Assembly (NCBI GenBank): GCA_963777725.1
Contig: CAVZRR010000018.1
Span: 1-64,000, forward strand
From: RPQJ01 sp963777725
GTDB lineage: Bacteria; Pseudomonadota; Gammaproteobacteria; Steroidobacterales; Steroidobacteraceae
DNA: 64,000 nucleotides
Direction of reading: 5' to 3'
In this document: piece by piece, positions 15,637 through 24,261 of the stretch
How positions within the stretch are numbered: the stretch's first letter is position 1
How the letters are laid out: each line of letters begins with the position of its first letter
Notes under the pieces: model-generated
What the model saw: only the letters and a program-made list of their open reading frames with translations
What the model was told of the DNA's origin: nothing
The model's database searches: none
Position numbers and translations under genes: made by a program

Positions 15637-16618
15637 CGGCCGTCTTCAGGTGGTCGATGACCAGCGTGCGCATGTTCTGCAGCGGGTTCTTTTCCCAGGT
15701 GAAGCAGGGCGGCACGCGCCGCAGCATCCACCAGCGCTTCGACTGCAGCACCAGCTTGAGGTAATCGAGGCTGCGCTCGATCGTTTCCATGTAGGGATTG
15801 CGGCCGCCGAACAGCACTTCGACGTAGCGGTAGGCGCCGCCGAACTCGCCGTCGAGCCGAGTGCGCATCGTCTCCGCGACGAAGTCGGGCGTCTGGCGCA
15901 GCACGTCGAGCCCCGATCCGTAGTTCACCTTGAGGCTGTTCTCCTGGCGGTACACGGCGACGCCGCCCAGCACGAACTCCGGATAGAGGCGGTCGCGGCA
16001 CTTCTCGAGGTAACAGCGGTCGGCCATCTGCGCCATCATGTCCGCGGTGCCGAGCAGGTGCCCGACCTTGCGGTCGCGCGGGTCGTCGAGGCGGATCTGG
16101 TCGAAGCGCATCTCGTAGCCGGTGAAGTGCACGATCAGCGTCGCCACCGGCACCCACTCCGCCATGCCGATCGTCGGCAGGTAGCGGGCGAGGAAGCGGG
16201 CGCTGCGACCGACGTGCGTGCGCGTGAACTCGGCGCCGTTGCGGTGCACCGTGTCGTCGGTCTGGCGGATGTAGCCGGCGTCGTGAAATAGCGCGACGAC
16301 GATTCCGAGCAGCCCGCGCTCGGCGCCGAGCCGCTGGTCCGGCGAATGCGAGCGCTCGTAGCCCGCGAGCAGCCGCGCCATCGCGAGCGTGTCGTCGAGC
16401 GTGTGCTGCACGTCGTGATAGACGGTATCGCAGCCGAGGTAGCCGGGAAACTGGCCGTTGAAGAGCCGCTCGAAATCGGCGAACGCGGCGGCGAGGCGTT
16501 CGGTGGGCACGCCGGGCCAGGTCTGCGTGTAGAGTTCCTCGACGGCTCGCCGCACGGCGGCGACCGAACTCACCTGCACGGTGTTCGTCACGTCGTAGTC
16601 GCTGCGCCGGTACTGCAT
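15623..16618 (-). CDS. HD-domain metal-dependent phosphohydrolase
   Basis: A 331-residue protein with the ordered metal ligands of the HD superfamily. The first His is in DTVYHDVQHTLDD (about residue 68), the HD pair in ALFHDAGYIRQ (about 108), further His in HVGRSARFLARY and VHFTGYEM, and the last Asp in GTADMMAQMADR. The overall layout resembles cyclic-nucleotide phosphodiesterase-like HD proteins, but the HD-GYP signature is absent, so no substrate can be named. The C-terminal third, with YVEVLFGGRNPYMETIERS and FTWEKNPLQ, is specific to its own family. It is transcribed convergently with trpA and has no obvious partner. Confidence 0.65.
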   Translation of the reverse strand: MQYRRSDYDVTNTVQVSSVAAVRRAVEELYTQTWPGVPTERLAAAFADFERLFNGQFPGYLGCDTVYHDVQHTLDDTLAMARLLAGYERSHSPDQRLGAERGLLGIVVALFHDAGYIRQTDDTVHRNGAEFTRTHVGRSARFLARYLPTIGMAEWVPVATLIVHFTGYEMRFDQIRLDDPRDRKVGHLLGTADMMAQMADRCYLEKCRDRLYPEFVLGGVAVYRQENSLKVNYGSGLDVLRQTPDFVAETMRTRLDGEFGGAYRYVEVLFGGRNPYMETIERSLDYLKLVLQSKRWWMLRRVPPCFTWEKNPLQNMRTLVIDHLKTAVTAA

Positions 16619-16730
16619 GGCGTTCTTGTTGTGTTGCTCAGCGCGCCGTTGTCATCGCAATGGAGCCGAGTGTAGTGCAACCATTGCGGAACACCAGAGT
16701 AAAGAAAACCGACACTGACCTCGCCCGCGC

Positions 16731-17498
16731 CTATATGTCAAAGGCCGCGAGCACCGGTGCGTGGTCCGACGGCCGCTCGAGCTTGCGTGGCGCCTTGTCG
16801 ATGTGACACCCGCCGCATTTTTCCGCCAGCGCGGTGCTCGCGAGGATCAGGTCGATTCTGAGACCTGCGTTGCGCCGGAACGCCATCATCCGGTAGTCCC
16901 ACCACGAGTACGATTTCTCGGGCTGCTCGAAGCGACGGAAACAGTCCTCCAGGCCGGTGGCGAGCAGCGCGCGCAGCGCGGCCCGCTCGGGTTCGCTGAC
17001 GTGCACCGAGCCTTCCCACGCCTTCGGGTCGTGCACGTCGCGATCCTCCGGCGCGACGTTGTAGTCGCCGAGCACCACGAGGTGCAGATGCCGCGTGAGT
17101 TCAGACGCCACGTACTCGCGCAACGCCGCGAACCAGCGCAGCTTGTACTCGTACTTCTCGGAGCCGACCGTCTGCCCGTTCGGCACGTAGACGTCGATGA
17201 CGCGCACGCCCGCGACCGTGGCTGCCAGCACGCGTTTCTGTTCGTCCTCGAAACCGGGAATGCCCGCGACGACGTCGTCGAGCGGCGCGCGGGACAGGAT
17301 CGCCACACCGTTGTAGGTGCGCTGGCCGCTGAACGCGACCTGGTAACCGAGCGCTTCGATCGCCTCGCGCGGGAAGTCGGGGTCCGGCAGCTTCGTCTCC
17401 TGCAGCACGATCACGTCCACCGGGTTGGACGCGAGCCAGTCCGTCAGGTGCGGCAGGCGGACGCGCAGCGAATTGACGTTCCAGGTGGCGATGAGCAT
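16731..17498 (-). CDS. xthA: Exodeoxyribonuclease III family endonuclease
   Basis: A 255-residue EEP-fold AP endonuclease / 3'-phosphatase for base-excision repair. IATWNVNSLRVRLPHL carries the catalytic Asn, VIVLQETKLPD the metal-binding Glu, VYVPNG the active-site Tyr, and LVVLGDYNVAPEDRDVHDP the Asp-Asn pair. WWDYRMMAFRRNAGLRIDLIL and PSDHAPVLAAF end with the catalytic Asp-His. I chose the ATG at 17498, giving MLIATWNVNSLR directly at the first strand; an upstream frame would only add translated G-rich repeat. Confidence 0.92.
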   Translation of the reverse strand: MLIATWNVNSLRVRLPHLTDWLASNPVDVIVLQETKLPDPDFPREAIEALGYQVAFSGQRTYNGVAILSRAPLDDVVAGIPGFEDEQKRVLAATVAGVRVIDVYVPNGQTVGSEKYEYKLRWFAALREYVASELTRHLHLVVLGDYNVAPEDRDVHDPKAWEGSVHVSEPERAALRALLATGLEDCFRRFEQPEKSYSWWDYRMMAFRRNAGLRIDLILASTALAEKCGGCHIDKAPRKLERPSDHAPVLAAFDI

Positions 17499-17504
17499 TA
17501 GAGA

Positions 17505-17642
17505 GGGGATAGGGGATGGGGGATGGGGGATAGTACGGCGGTGGCGCTCAGGGAGCGGCTCCGATACCGACACTGTAACGCGTCGCAGCCGTCGATGAAG
17601 CCGCCACCTCCGACCATCCCCTATCCCCCATCCCCTATCCCC
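17505..17642. repeat. G-rich heptad inverted repeat between prlC and xthA
   Basis: A 27-nt arm of GGGGAT(A/G) heptads (17505-17531) is repeated in inverted orientation with one mismatch at 17616-17642; the centre is 84 nt. The arms could form a cruciform or RNA hairpin. The G runs of four and five could form a G-quadruplex on either strand, because one arm is G-rich on each. The right arm ends six bases from the prlC stop. Confidence 0.6.
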
Positions 17643-17648
17643 TTCGGT

Positions 17649-19667
17649 TTACGCCGCCAGGCCCATCTGCCGCAGCAACGGCTCGATCTCGGGCTTGCGG
17701 CCGCGGAACTCGACGAAGGCCTCCATCGCGTCGCGGCTGCCGCCCCGCTCGAGGATCGAGCGCAGGAAGCGGCGTGCCGTCGCGACGTCGAATACGCCGC
17801 TTTCCTCGAACGCGCCGAACGCGTCGGCGGACAGCACCTCGGCCCACTTGTAGCTGTAGTACCCGGCCGCGTAGCCGCCCGAGAACACGTGCTGGAAGCT
17901 GTACGGGAAGCGATTGAACTCCGGCGGACGCACGACGGCGACCGCCGCGCGCACCTCGGCCAGGATCTCGGCGATCCGCGGTGGCTGGTCCGGCGCGTAC
18001 TCAGCGTGCAGCCGGAAGTCGAACAGTGCGAACTCGAGCTGCCGCACGGTCTGCATGCCGGCCTGGAACGTGCGGCTGGCCTGCAGTCGCGCGAGCATCT
18101 CGTGCGGCAAGGGCTCGCCGGTGTCGACGTGCGCCGAGATCAACGGCAGCACCTCGTCGCGCCAGGCGAAGTTCTCCATGAACTGGCTCGGCAGCTCGAC
18201 CGCGTCCCAGGGCACGCCGTTGATGCCGGCGACGCTCGGGTAATCGACACGGGTCAGCATGTGGTGCAGCCCGTGGCCGAACTCGTGGAACAGCGTCAGC
18301 ACCTCGTGGTGCGTCAGCAGCGACGGTTGCTCGCCCGCCGCCGGCGAGAAGTTGCAGACCAGGTAGGCGATCGGCAGCGCGCTCGCTTCCGCGGTGCGGA
18401 TGCGCCCGACGCACTCGTCCATCCACGCGCCGCCGCGCTTCTTCGGCCGCGCATACAGGTCGAGGAAGAAGCCGCCGCGCGGCGTGCCGTCGCGCTCCAG
18501 CACGTCGAAGAAGCGCACGTCCGGGTGGTAGACCTCGACCGACGGGTTCGCGACGATCCGCACGCCGTAGAGCCGGGTGACGACCGTGAACAGGCCCGCG
18601 AGCACGCGCGGGAGCGGGAAATACGGTCGCAACGCCTCCTCGGACACCTGCAGTCGCTCGTTCTTGAGCTTCTCGGAATAAAACGCGACGTCCCAGGACC
18701 GCAGCGGGCGACCGGCGAACTGCTCGAGTTCCGCGAACTCGCGCTCGGCAGCCGGGCGGCTCACGCGGGCGAGGCTCTGCAGAAAGTCGACGACCTCCGC
18801 CGGATCGCGCGCCATCTTGGTGGCCAGCGAGTACTCCGCGAAGTTCGCGAAGCCCACCAGGTTCGCGGCCTCGTGGCGCAGCGCGAGGATCTCGGCCATC
18901 AGCGGCCCGTTGTCCCACTGTCCCGCGTGCGGCCCTCGATCCGAGGCCCGCGTGACCCAGGCTTCGTAGAAAGCGCGGCGCAGGGGTTCGTTGACCGCGT
19001 GGGTCAGCACCGCCTGGTAGGTCGGCGCATCGAGCGAAAACAGCCAGCCCGCCGATCCCGCTGCTTCGGCGGCGGCACGTGCGCGATGCACCGCATTGGC
19101 GGGCAGGCCGTCGAGTTCACGTTCGTCGACGACGTGCCTCGACCACGCGTTCGTCGCGTCGAGCACGTTCTCGTCGAACTTCGACTGCGCGGTGGCGAGC
19201 CGCTCCATGACTTCGCCGAAGCGCTGCTTGCGGTCGTCCGGCAGCGAGACGCCGGCGAGGCGGAAGTCGCGCAGCGCGTTCTCGACCAGCTTGCGCTGCT
19301 CGGCCGAGAGGGCCGCGCCTTCACGGTCCGCCACGCGCTGGTAGGCGGCGCAGAGCTCGGCGTTCTGGCCGAGCTCGGTGTGGTACGCGGTCAGCAACGG
19401 CAGGCAGGCGTTGTAGGCGGCACGCAGTTCGTCGCTGTTCATCACGCCGTTCAAGTGGCCGACGGGCGACCAGGCCCGCGCCAGCCGATGGTGCATGCGC
19501 TCGATCGGGACGATCAGGGTGTCCCACTGGTCTGCGCCCGACGCGAGCAGCGCCGCGATCTCGCGCCGGTTGGCGTCCAGCAGCTGGCGAATGGCTGGCT
19601 CGACGTGGCTCGCTTCGATGGCGCCGAAAGCGGGCAGCGGGGTATCCGTCAGCAGGGGATTGGTCAT
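17649..19667 (-). CDS. prlC: Oligopeptidase A (M3 family zinc metallopeptidase)
   Basis: A 672-residue cytosolic thimet-type oligopeptidase that degrades short peptides, including cleaved signal peptides. The zinc site HEFGHGLHHML (HEXXH) is at about residues 465-475, with the third ligand in the following region around AVELPSQFMENF. N-terminal PLLTDTPLPAFGAIEASHVEPAI and C-terminal YYSYKWAEVLSADAFGAFEE are typical of the family, and length matches oligopeptidase A. It is followed downstream by the G-rich repeat and xthA on the same strand. Confidence 0.93.
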   Translation of the reverse strand: MTNPLLTDTPLPAFGAIEASHVEPAIRQLLDANRREIAALLASGADQWDTLIVPIERMHHRLARAWSPVGHLNGVMNSDELRAAYNACLPLLTAYHTELGQNAELCAAYQRVADREGAALSAEQRKLVENALRDFRLAGVSLPDDRKQRFGEVMERLATAQSKFDENVLDATNAWSRHVVDERELDGLPANAVHRARAAAEAAGSAGWLFSLDAPTYQAVLTHAVNEPLRRAFYEAWVTRASDRGPHAGQWDNGPLMAEILALRHEAANLVGFANFAEYSLATKMARDPAEVVDFLQSLARVSRPAAEREFAELEQFAGRPLRSWDVAFYSEKLKNERLQVSEEALRPYFPLPRVLAGLFTVVTRLYGVRIVANPSVEVYHPDVRFFDVLERDGTPRGGFFLDLYARPKKRGGAWMDECVGRIRTAEASALPIAYLVCNFSPAAGEQPSLLTHHEVLTLFHEFGHGLHHMLTRVDYPSVAGINGVPWDAVELPSQFMENFAWRDEVLPLISAHVDTGEPLPHEMLARLQASRTFQAGMQTVRQLEFALFDFRLHAEYAPDQPPRIAEILAEVRAAVAVVRPPEFNRFPYSFQHVFSGGYAAGYYSYKWAEVLSADAFGAFEESGVFDVATARRFLRSILERGGSRDAMEAFVEFRGRKPEIEPLLRQMGLAA

Positions 19668-19694
19668 GGCGCTATTCTAGACACAGTCGAGCGC

Positions 19695-20597
19695 TCAGCC
19701 GAACACCCCCTGCAGCAGCCAGCCCAGCGCGTAGACCGCGGCGGCGAAACCGACGAACGCGAAGATCGCGCGCTTGCGGTAGCGACGGGCCAATTCGGCC
19801 TCGGGGAAGGCCGCGATCAGGAACAGGTGCCGTCCCTCGGGTCGTCCGAGCACGTGCAGCGACGGTTGCGACGGCTGGTCGAGGTGCCGCTGCACGACCG
19901 CCTGCCGGGCCTCCTCGCGCGCGTGTTCCCATTCGGCGAGGCTCACGTGCCCGTCGCCGTCCCGGTCGAATCGCTCGGCGAGCGCAGCCTGGTCCTGCTT
20001 CCATTCCGCGAGCAGCGCCGTCATCTCGGCCTGCAGGTTGCGCTGTCCGGTCGACGAATGCGTGCGGAACTGGCCGAGCACGTAGACGTGCTCGTGCTCG
20101 TAGATGCGCTCCTCGAAGTAACGGTATTCCTGTTCGCCGGAGCGCAGCACCCCCTGTCCCGGGACCTGTGTCGGCCACGGGGTGTCGCCGTACCAGGTCG
20201 TGCTTTCCGTCGTCAGGATCTCGGCGCCGGCCGGCTGCACGATGCAGTCACCGGTCCCGTCGCTGAGCAGGAACGGCTGCTCCGAGCGGCCCGAGCTGAC
20301 TTTCTGCCACTTGGTCCGCCGGTGGCTGCTCGAAGCCGAGCCCGTCCTGCGCTGGACGTGGTAACGCCACCAGACGCAGGGCCGCTGCGTGAGCGGCGCG
20401 ATGTTCTCGGTGCCGTCGAGCGCGCGGCAGCGGCCGCCGAGCTCGACGTAACCCTGCGCCGCGGAACGGATCCGCGACGTGGGCGTGTCCTCGACCATCC
20501 GCGCGATGTGCAGCCAGCGGAACGCGAACCAGCCGCCGCCCGCGACGGCGACCCCGAGCCAGAGCAGCCAGAACCAGAAATCCGACGGGTCAGCCAA
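19695..20597 (-). CDS. GIDE-type membrane protein with an EF-hand loop
   Basis: A 300-residue protein with one membrane helix at each end (about residues 7-29 and 276-297). Between them is a GIDE-like (E3 ubiquitin ligase-type) domain recognised by GTENIAPLTQRPCVWWRYHVQ and later by EERIYEHEHVYVLGQF. A canonical EF-hand loop, DRDGDGHVSLAE, occupies residues 211-222 with all calcium-coordinating positions filled. The gene starts with TTG and overlaps the end of lemA by eight bases. Bacterial GIDE proteins commonly sit beside lemA. No RING finger is visible, so no ligase activity is implied, and the function is unknown. Confidence 0.65.
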   Translation of the reverse strand: MADPSDFWFWLLWLGVAVAGGGWFAFRWLHIARMVEDTPTSRIRSAAQGYVELGGRCRALDGTENIAPLTQRPCVWWRYHVQRRTGSASSSHRRTKWQKVSSGRSEQPFLLSDGTGDCIVQPAGAEILTTESTTWYGDTPWPTQVPGQGVLRSGEQEYRYFEERIYEHEHVYVLGQFRTHSSTGQRNLQAEMTALLAEWKQDQAALAERFDRDGDGHVSLAEWEHAREEARQAVVQRHLDQPSQPSLHVLGRPEGRHLFLIAAFPEAELARRYRKRAIFAFVGFAAAVYALGWLLQGVFG

Positions 20598-21162
20598 ACA
20601 GCTTGCCCACGTCCACGTCGCGTTTCTGCTCCTCGGTGAACTCGAGCAGCGCCGACTGCTTGAACTCGAACATCCGCGCCACGATCAGGTCGGGGAAGGT
20701 CTGGATGCGGATGTTGTTGAGGTTGACCGCCTCGTTGTAGAGCTCGCGCCGGTCGGCGATCGTGTCCTCGAGCTGGCTGATCCGGGTCTGCAGGTGCTTG
20801 AAGCCCTGGTCCGCCTTCAGGTCGGGATAGTTCTCGGCGACGGCGAACAGCCGGCCGAGGCCCTCGCGCAGCTGCTGCTCGGCCGCGCCGAGCGCGGGCA
20901 CGTCGCCGCTGCCCTGCGCCTTGAACACCGCCGTGCGCGCCTGCATGACGCGCTCGAGCGTCTCCTGCTCGTAGGCCATGTAGCGCTTGCAGGTCTCGAC
21001 GAGCTTGGGCAGCTCGTCGTGCCGCTGGGTCAGCAGCACGTCGATGTTCGACCAGGCCTTGCGGACGTTTTCACGCAGCGCGACGAGGCCGTTGTAGATC
21101 CGGACGCCGTAGATCGCCGCCACGACGAGCAGGGCCAGGAACAGCAGGGTTACGACGATCAC
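20590..21162 (-). CDS. lemA: LemA family protein
   Basis: A 190-residue LemA-family protein: an N-terminal membrane anchor (IVVTLLFLALLVVAAIYGV) is followed by a long helical domain exposed outside the cytoplasm. ALRENVRKAWSNIDVLLTQRHDELPKL and FNEAVNLNN-like LYNEAVNLNNIRIQTFPD are the family signatures. I prefer the GTG at 21162 to the ATG at 21189, because GAGGAG lies 8 nt before the GTG and the protein then starts directly at the anchor. It is coupled to the GIDE-type gene by an eight-base overlap. The biochemical role of LemA is not established. Confidence 0.85.
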   Translation of the reverse strand: MIVVTLLFLALLVVAAIYGVRIYNGLVALRENVRKAWSNIDVLLTQRHDELPKLVETCKRYMAYEQETLERVMQARTAVFKAQGSGDVPALGAAEQQLREGLGRLFAVAENYPDLKADQGFKHLQTRISQLEDTIADRRELYNEAVNLNNIRIQTFPDLIVARMFEFKQSALLEFTEEQKRDVDVGKLFG

Positions 21163-21264
21163 GTTGCAGGCTCCTCGGGGGCGGGTCATCCGCCGGTGCG
21201 CAAGATTGCAGGCAGCGGGCCCCGAGCGTCTAGACTACAGGTCTCAATTCTTCCGGACGGCCCC

Positions 21265-21795
21265 ATGCCCGCCCAGCCCTATCTCGGCACCTGGCCGACG
21301 CTCGGTCCCGGCGTCTACATCCATCCCACGGCGCTCGTGATCGGCGACGTCGTGCTCGGCGAAGACGCCTCCATCTGGCCCATGGCCGTCGTCCGCGGCG
21401 ACGTCAACCAGGTCCGCATCGGCGCGCGCAGCAACGTGCAGGACGGCAGCGTGCTGCACGTGTCGCGACCGTACCCGGGCAACGATACCGGTTGGCCGTT
21501 GATCATCGGCGACGACGTCGTGATCGCCCACAAGGTGGTCGTGCACGGCTGCACGATCGGCAACCGGGTGCTGGTCGGGATCGGCGCGATCGTGCTCGAC
21601 GGCGTCGTGGTCGAGGACGACGTGATGATCGGGGCCGGCGCCGTCGTCACCCCGGGCAAGCGCCTCGAATCGGGCGGGCTCTACGTCGGCAATCCGGCGC
21701 GCCGCGCTCGCGAGCTCACCGAGGTCGAGATCGCGCGCGTGCCGATCATGGCGGCGTGGTACGTCAACCTCAAGAAGGACTACGAGCAGCCATAG
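21265..21795 (+). CDS. Gamma-class carbonic anhydrase-like hexapeptide-repeat protein
   Basis: A 176-residue left-handed beta-helix protein of the YrdA/PaaY branch of gamma carbonic anhydrases. Hexapeptide repeats run from VLGEDASIWPMAVVRGDVNQVRIG through VLVGIGAIVLDGVVVED. The three zinc histidines fit LHVS, IAHKVVVHGC (two His). GLYVGNPARRARELT closes the helix before a C-terminal helix. It is convergent with aroE, overlapping its 3' end by 26 bp; this pairing with aroE is also seen in other proteobacteria. Confidence 0.85.
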   Translation: MPAQPYLGTWPTLGPGVYIHPTALVIGDVVLGEDASIWPMAVVRGDVNQVRIGARSNVQDGSVLHVSRPYPGNDTGWPLIIGDDVVIAHKVVVHGCTIGNRVLVGIGAIVLDGVVVEDDVMIGAGAVVTPGKRLESGGLYVGNPARRARELTEVEIARVPIMAAWYVNLKKDYEQP

Positions 21796-22612
21796 CCGCC
21801 CGCCGGCGCAGCGCCGCGAGCACCGGTGCCGTGTCGGGCTGCACGCCGCGCCAGAGCTGGAAAGCCTCCGCCGCCTGCTCGACGAGCATGCCCCAGCCCT
21901 GCTCGGCATGGGCGGCGCCCAGCCGCTTCGCCCAGGCCACGAACGCCGTATCACCGGCACCGTACGCCATGTCGTAACAGGTCGTCGTCGAGTCCACGAC
22001 GTCGATCGGCACCAGCGGCACGTCGCCGTGCAGGCTCGCCGACGTGGCGTTGACGATCAGGTCGAAGCTCCGGTGTTCGAGCTTCGAGAACTCGCAGGCG
22101 GCGATCGGACCCAGTTCGGCGAACTCCGTGGCCAGCTCGACCGCGCGATCGACGGTGCGATTGGCGATCATCAGCAGCCTGGGCTGCAGCGAGAGCAGCG
22201 CCTCCATCGCGCCGCGCGCGGCGCCGCCGGCGCCGAGCAGCAGGATCCGCGGCGAGTCCCAGCGGAGCTTGAGGTTCTGCGTCAGGTCGGCGAGCAGGCC
22301 CGCGCCGTCGGTGTTGTCGCCGACGAGCCCCTCGTCCCGGCGCACGATCGTATTGACGGCGTCGGCGAGCTGCGCGCGCCGCGTCAGCTCGTTGACGAGA
22401 TCGGCAGCCGCGCGCTTGTGCGGCAGCGTCACGTTGGCGCCCGCGCCACCGCCCGTGAAGAACGCGAGCACGTCGTTGCGGAAACGCTCGGGCGGCGTCT
22501 CGGACAGCCTGTAAGTCATGTCCTGCCCGGCCTGCCGCGCGAACATCCCGTGGATGAACGGCGACCAGCTGTGGTGGACCGGGTAGCCGAACAGTGCGTA
22601 GGCGTCAGGCAT
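21770..22612 (-). CDS. aroE: Shikimate 5-dehydrogenase
   Basis: A 280-residue NADP-dependent enzyme reducing 3-dehydroshikimate to shikimate, upstream of chorismate and therefore of the trp operon. The shikimate-binding N-terminus is FGYPVHHSWSPFIHG, the catalytic Lys is in GANVTLPHK, and VGDNTDGAGLL has the catalytic Asp. LLLGAGGAARGAMEALL is the nucleotide-binding loop, ANRTVDRA the NADP phosphate contact and EQGWGMLVEQAAEAF the C-terminal signature. It overlaps the start region of hemB by eight bases on the same strand. Confidence 0.94.
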   Translation of the reverse strand: MPDAYALFGYPVHHSWSPFIHGMFARQAGQDMTYRLSETPPERFRNDVLAFFTGGGAGANVTLPHKRAAADLVNELTRRAQLADAVNTIVRRDEGLVGDNTDGAGLLADLTQNLKLRWDSPRILLLGAGGAARGAMEALLSLQPRLLMIANRTVDRAVELATEFAELGPIAACEFSKLEHRSFDLIVNATSASLHGDVPLVPIDVVDSTTTCYDMAYGAGDTAFVAWAKRLGAAHAEQGWGMLVEQAAEAFQLWRGVQPDTAPVLAALRRRAAMAARSPS

Positions 22613-23616
22613 GGAGCCATTCGGCCGCGCGGCGCGCGAAGTAGGTCAGGATGCCGTCGGCGCCGGCGCGCTTGATCGAGGTCAGCGACTCGAGGATCAC
22701 GGCCCGCTCGTCGAGCCAGCCGTTCTGCGCGGCCGCCATCAGCATCGCGTATTCGCCGCTCACCTGGTAGACGAACGTCGGCACGCCAAAGCGGTCCTTC
22801 ACGCGGCGCACGATGTCGAGGTAGGGCATTCCCGGCTTGATCATCACCATGTCGGCGCCTTCGTCGAGGTCGAGCTGCACTTCGCGCAGCGCTTCGTCCG
22901 AGTTCGCCGGATCCATCTGGTAGTTGTACTTGTTGCCCTTGCCGAGGTTGCCGGCCGAGCCGACTGCGTCGCGGAACGGGCCGTAGAAGCTCGAGGCGTA
23001 CTTCGCGGAGTAGGCGAGGATCCGGGTGTGGATGTGGCCGCCCGCTTCGAGCGCGTCGCGGACGGCGCCGATGCGACCGTCCATCATGTCGGAGGGCGCC
23101 ACCACGTCGGCACCGGCCTCGGCGTGCGAGAGGGCCTGCTTGACCAGCGCCTCGACCGTGACGTCGTTCATCACGTAGCCGGTCGCGTCGATGATGCCGT
23201 CCTGGCCGTGCGTCGTGAACGGGTCGAGCGCGACGTCGGTGATGACGCCCAGCTCGGGAAGCGCCTTCTTCAGCGCGCGCACGGCTCGCTGCGCCAGTCC
23301 GTTCCGGGCTCCAGGCTTCGCGGCCGTCCAGGCTCTTGGCCTCGGGCGCGGTGACCGGGAACAGCGCCATCGCCGGCACGCCCAGCTTCGCGACGGCCTC
23401 GGCCTCGCGGACCAGCTCGTCGACGGTCATCCGCTCGACGCCCGGCATCGACGGCACCGCGACGCGCTGCTTCGCGCCCTCCATGACGAACACCGGATAG
23501 ATGAAGTCGGCGGGGGTCAGCGTCGTCTCGCGCATCAGGCGACGCGAAAAGTCGTCGCGGCGCATCCGGCGCATGCGAACCCGGGGAAATTGCGAGGGGG
23601 GCTGGTGGTGGCTCAT
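22605..23616 (-). CDS. hemB: Delta-aminolevulinic acid dehydratase, one frameshift
   Basis: Porphobilinogen synthase, second common step of heme synthesis. The first part encodes MRRDDFSRRLMRETTLTPAD, FIYPVFVMEG and the stretch KSLDGREAWSP. One extra T near 23302 shifts the frame. After correction the chain reads SPDGLAQRAVRALKKALPEL and continues through VITDVALDPFTTHGQDG, DVVAPSDMMDGR, SAKYASSFYGPFRDA (active Lys) and MVMIKPGMPYLD (second Lys). Corrected length is 336 residues, the family norm. I chose the ATG at 23616, with GGAG 6 nt before it, over a TTG upstream. A genuine frameshift would abolish heme synthesis, so this is most likely a sequence error. Confidence 0.9.
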
Positions 23617-23734
23617 CTCGGGCTCCAATGGCGGCCGGGGCGCGGTTTACACCGGCGCGGCGCGGAGGCTATGGTGCGGGCCTGCCGATGCCACCCCAGT
23701 CGAAATAAGGCCGCTGTCAGGCCGGTCTTTATAC

Positions 23735-24259
23735 ATGAACGCGCCATTTGCCGGAAAGGACGGGGAAACCGCATTTGCGCGGCTCTGCGACGAGCTGCGG
23801 CCGGACCTGTTCCGATTCGCCTTCTGGCTGGCGCGCGACCGGCAGGTGGCGGAGGACGTGGTGCAGGAATCCTTGTTGAGGGCGTGGCGTTCGCGGGAGA
23901 GCCTGGCTGAGATCGGCACCGCGAAGCCGTGGCTGCTGACGATCGTCCGCCGCGAGCACGCGCGGCTCTACGAGCGCAAGCGCTTCGAGACCGTGCCGGT
24001 GGACGACCTGGTCGGCAGCGAGTCGCCCGAGCTGGCTGCCGCCGAGGAGCAGCAGACGCTGGACCTGCGGCGCGCGATCCTCGAGCTGGAGGACGACTAC
24101 CGGGAGCCGCTGGTGCTGCAGGTCCTGATGGGCCTGACGACGGACGAGATCGCCAGCCAGCTCGGCCTGACGCAGGCCGCGGTGCTGACGCGGCTGTTCC
24201 GCGCCCGGCAGAAGCTGCGCAAGCGCCTGGTCGCCGGCGCGAACGAGGAGGGGAATTAG
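23735..24259 (+). CDS. ECF-type RNA polymerase sigma factor
   Basis: A 174-residue extracytoplasmic-function sigma factor. Region 2 covers LFRFAFWLARDRQVAEDVVQ and ESLLRAWRSRE, with the core-binding and -10 recognition helices. Region 4 has the helix-turn-helix ATDEIASQLGLTQ-type segment TTDEIASQLGLTQAAVLTRL near residues 130-150. There is no region 1 or 3, as usual for this class. The next gene, two bases downstream, encodes a zinc-finger anti-sigma factor, so the pair forms a signal-responsive module. It is divergent from hemB across 118 bp. Confidence 0.9.
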   Translation: MNAPFAGKDGETAFARLCDELRPDLFRFAFWLARDRQVAEDVVQESLLRAWRSRESLAEIGTAKPWLLTIVRREHARLYERKRFETVPVDDLVGSESPELAAAEEQQTLDLRRAILELEDDYREPLVLQVLMGLTTDEIASQLGLTQAAVLTRLFRARQKLRKRLVAGANEEGN

Positions 24260-24261
24260 TC

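Noticed and set aside
17523..20639. A 1038-codon plus-strand frame across prlC and the GIDE gene
   Set aside because: Antisense shadow spanning two unrelated genes; composition typical of codon-bias mirror frames.
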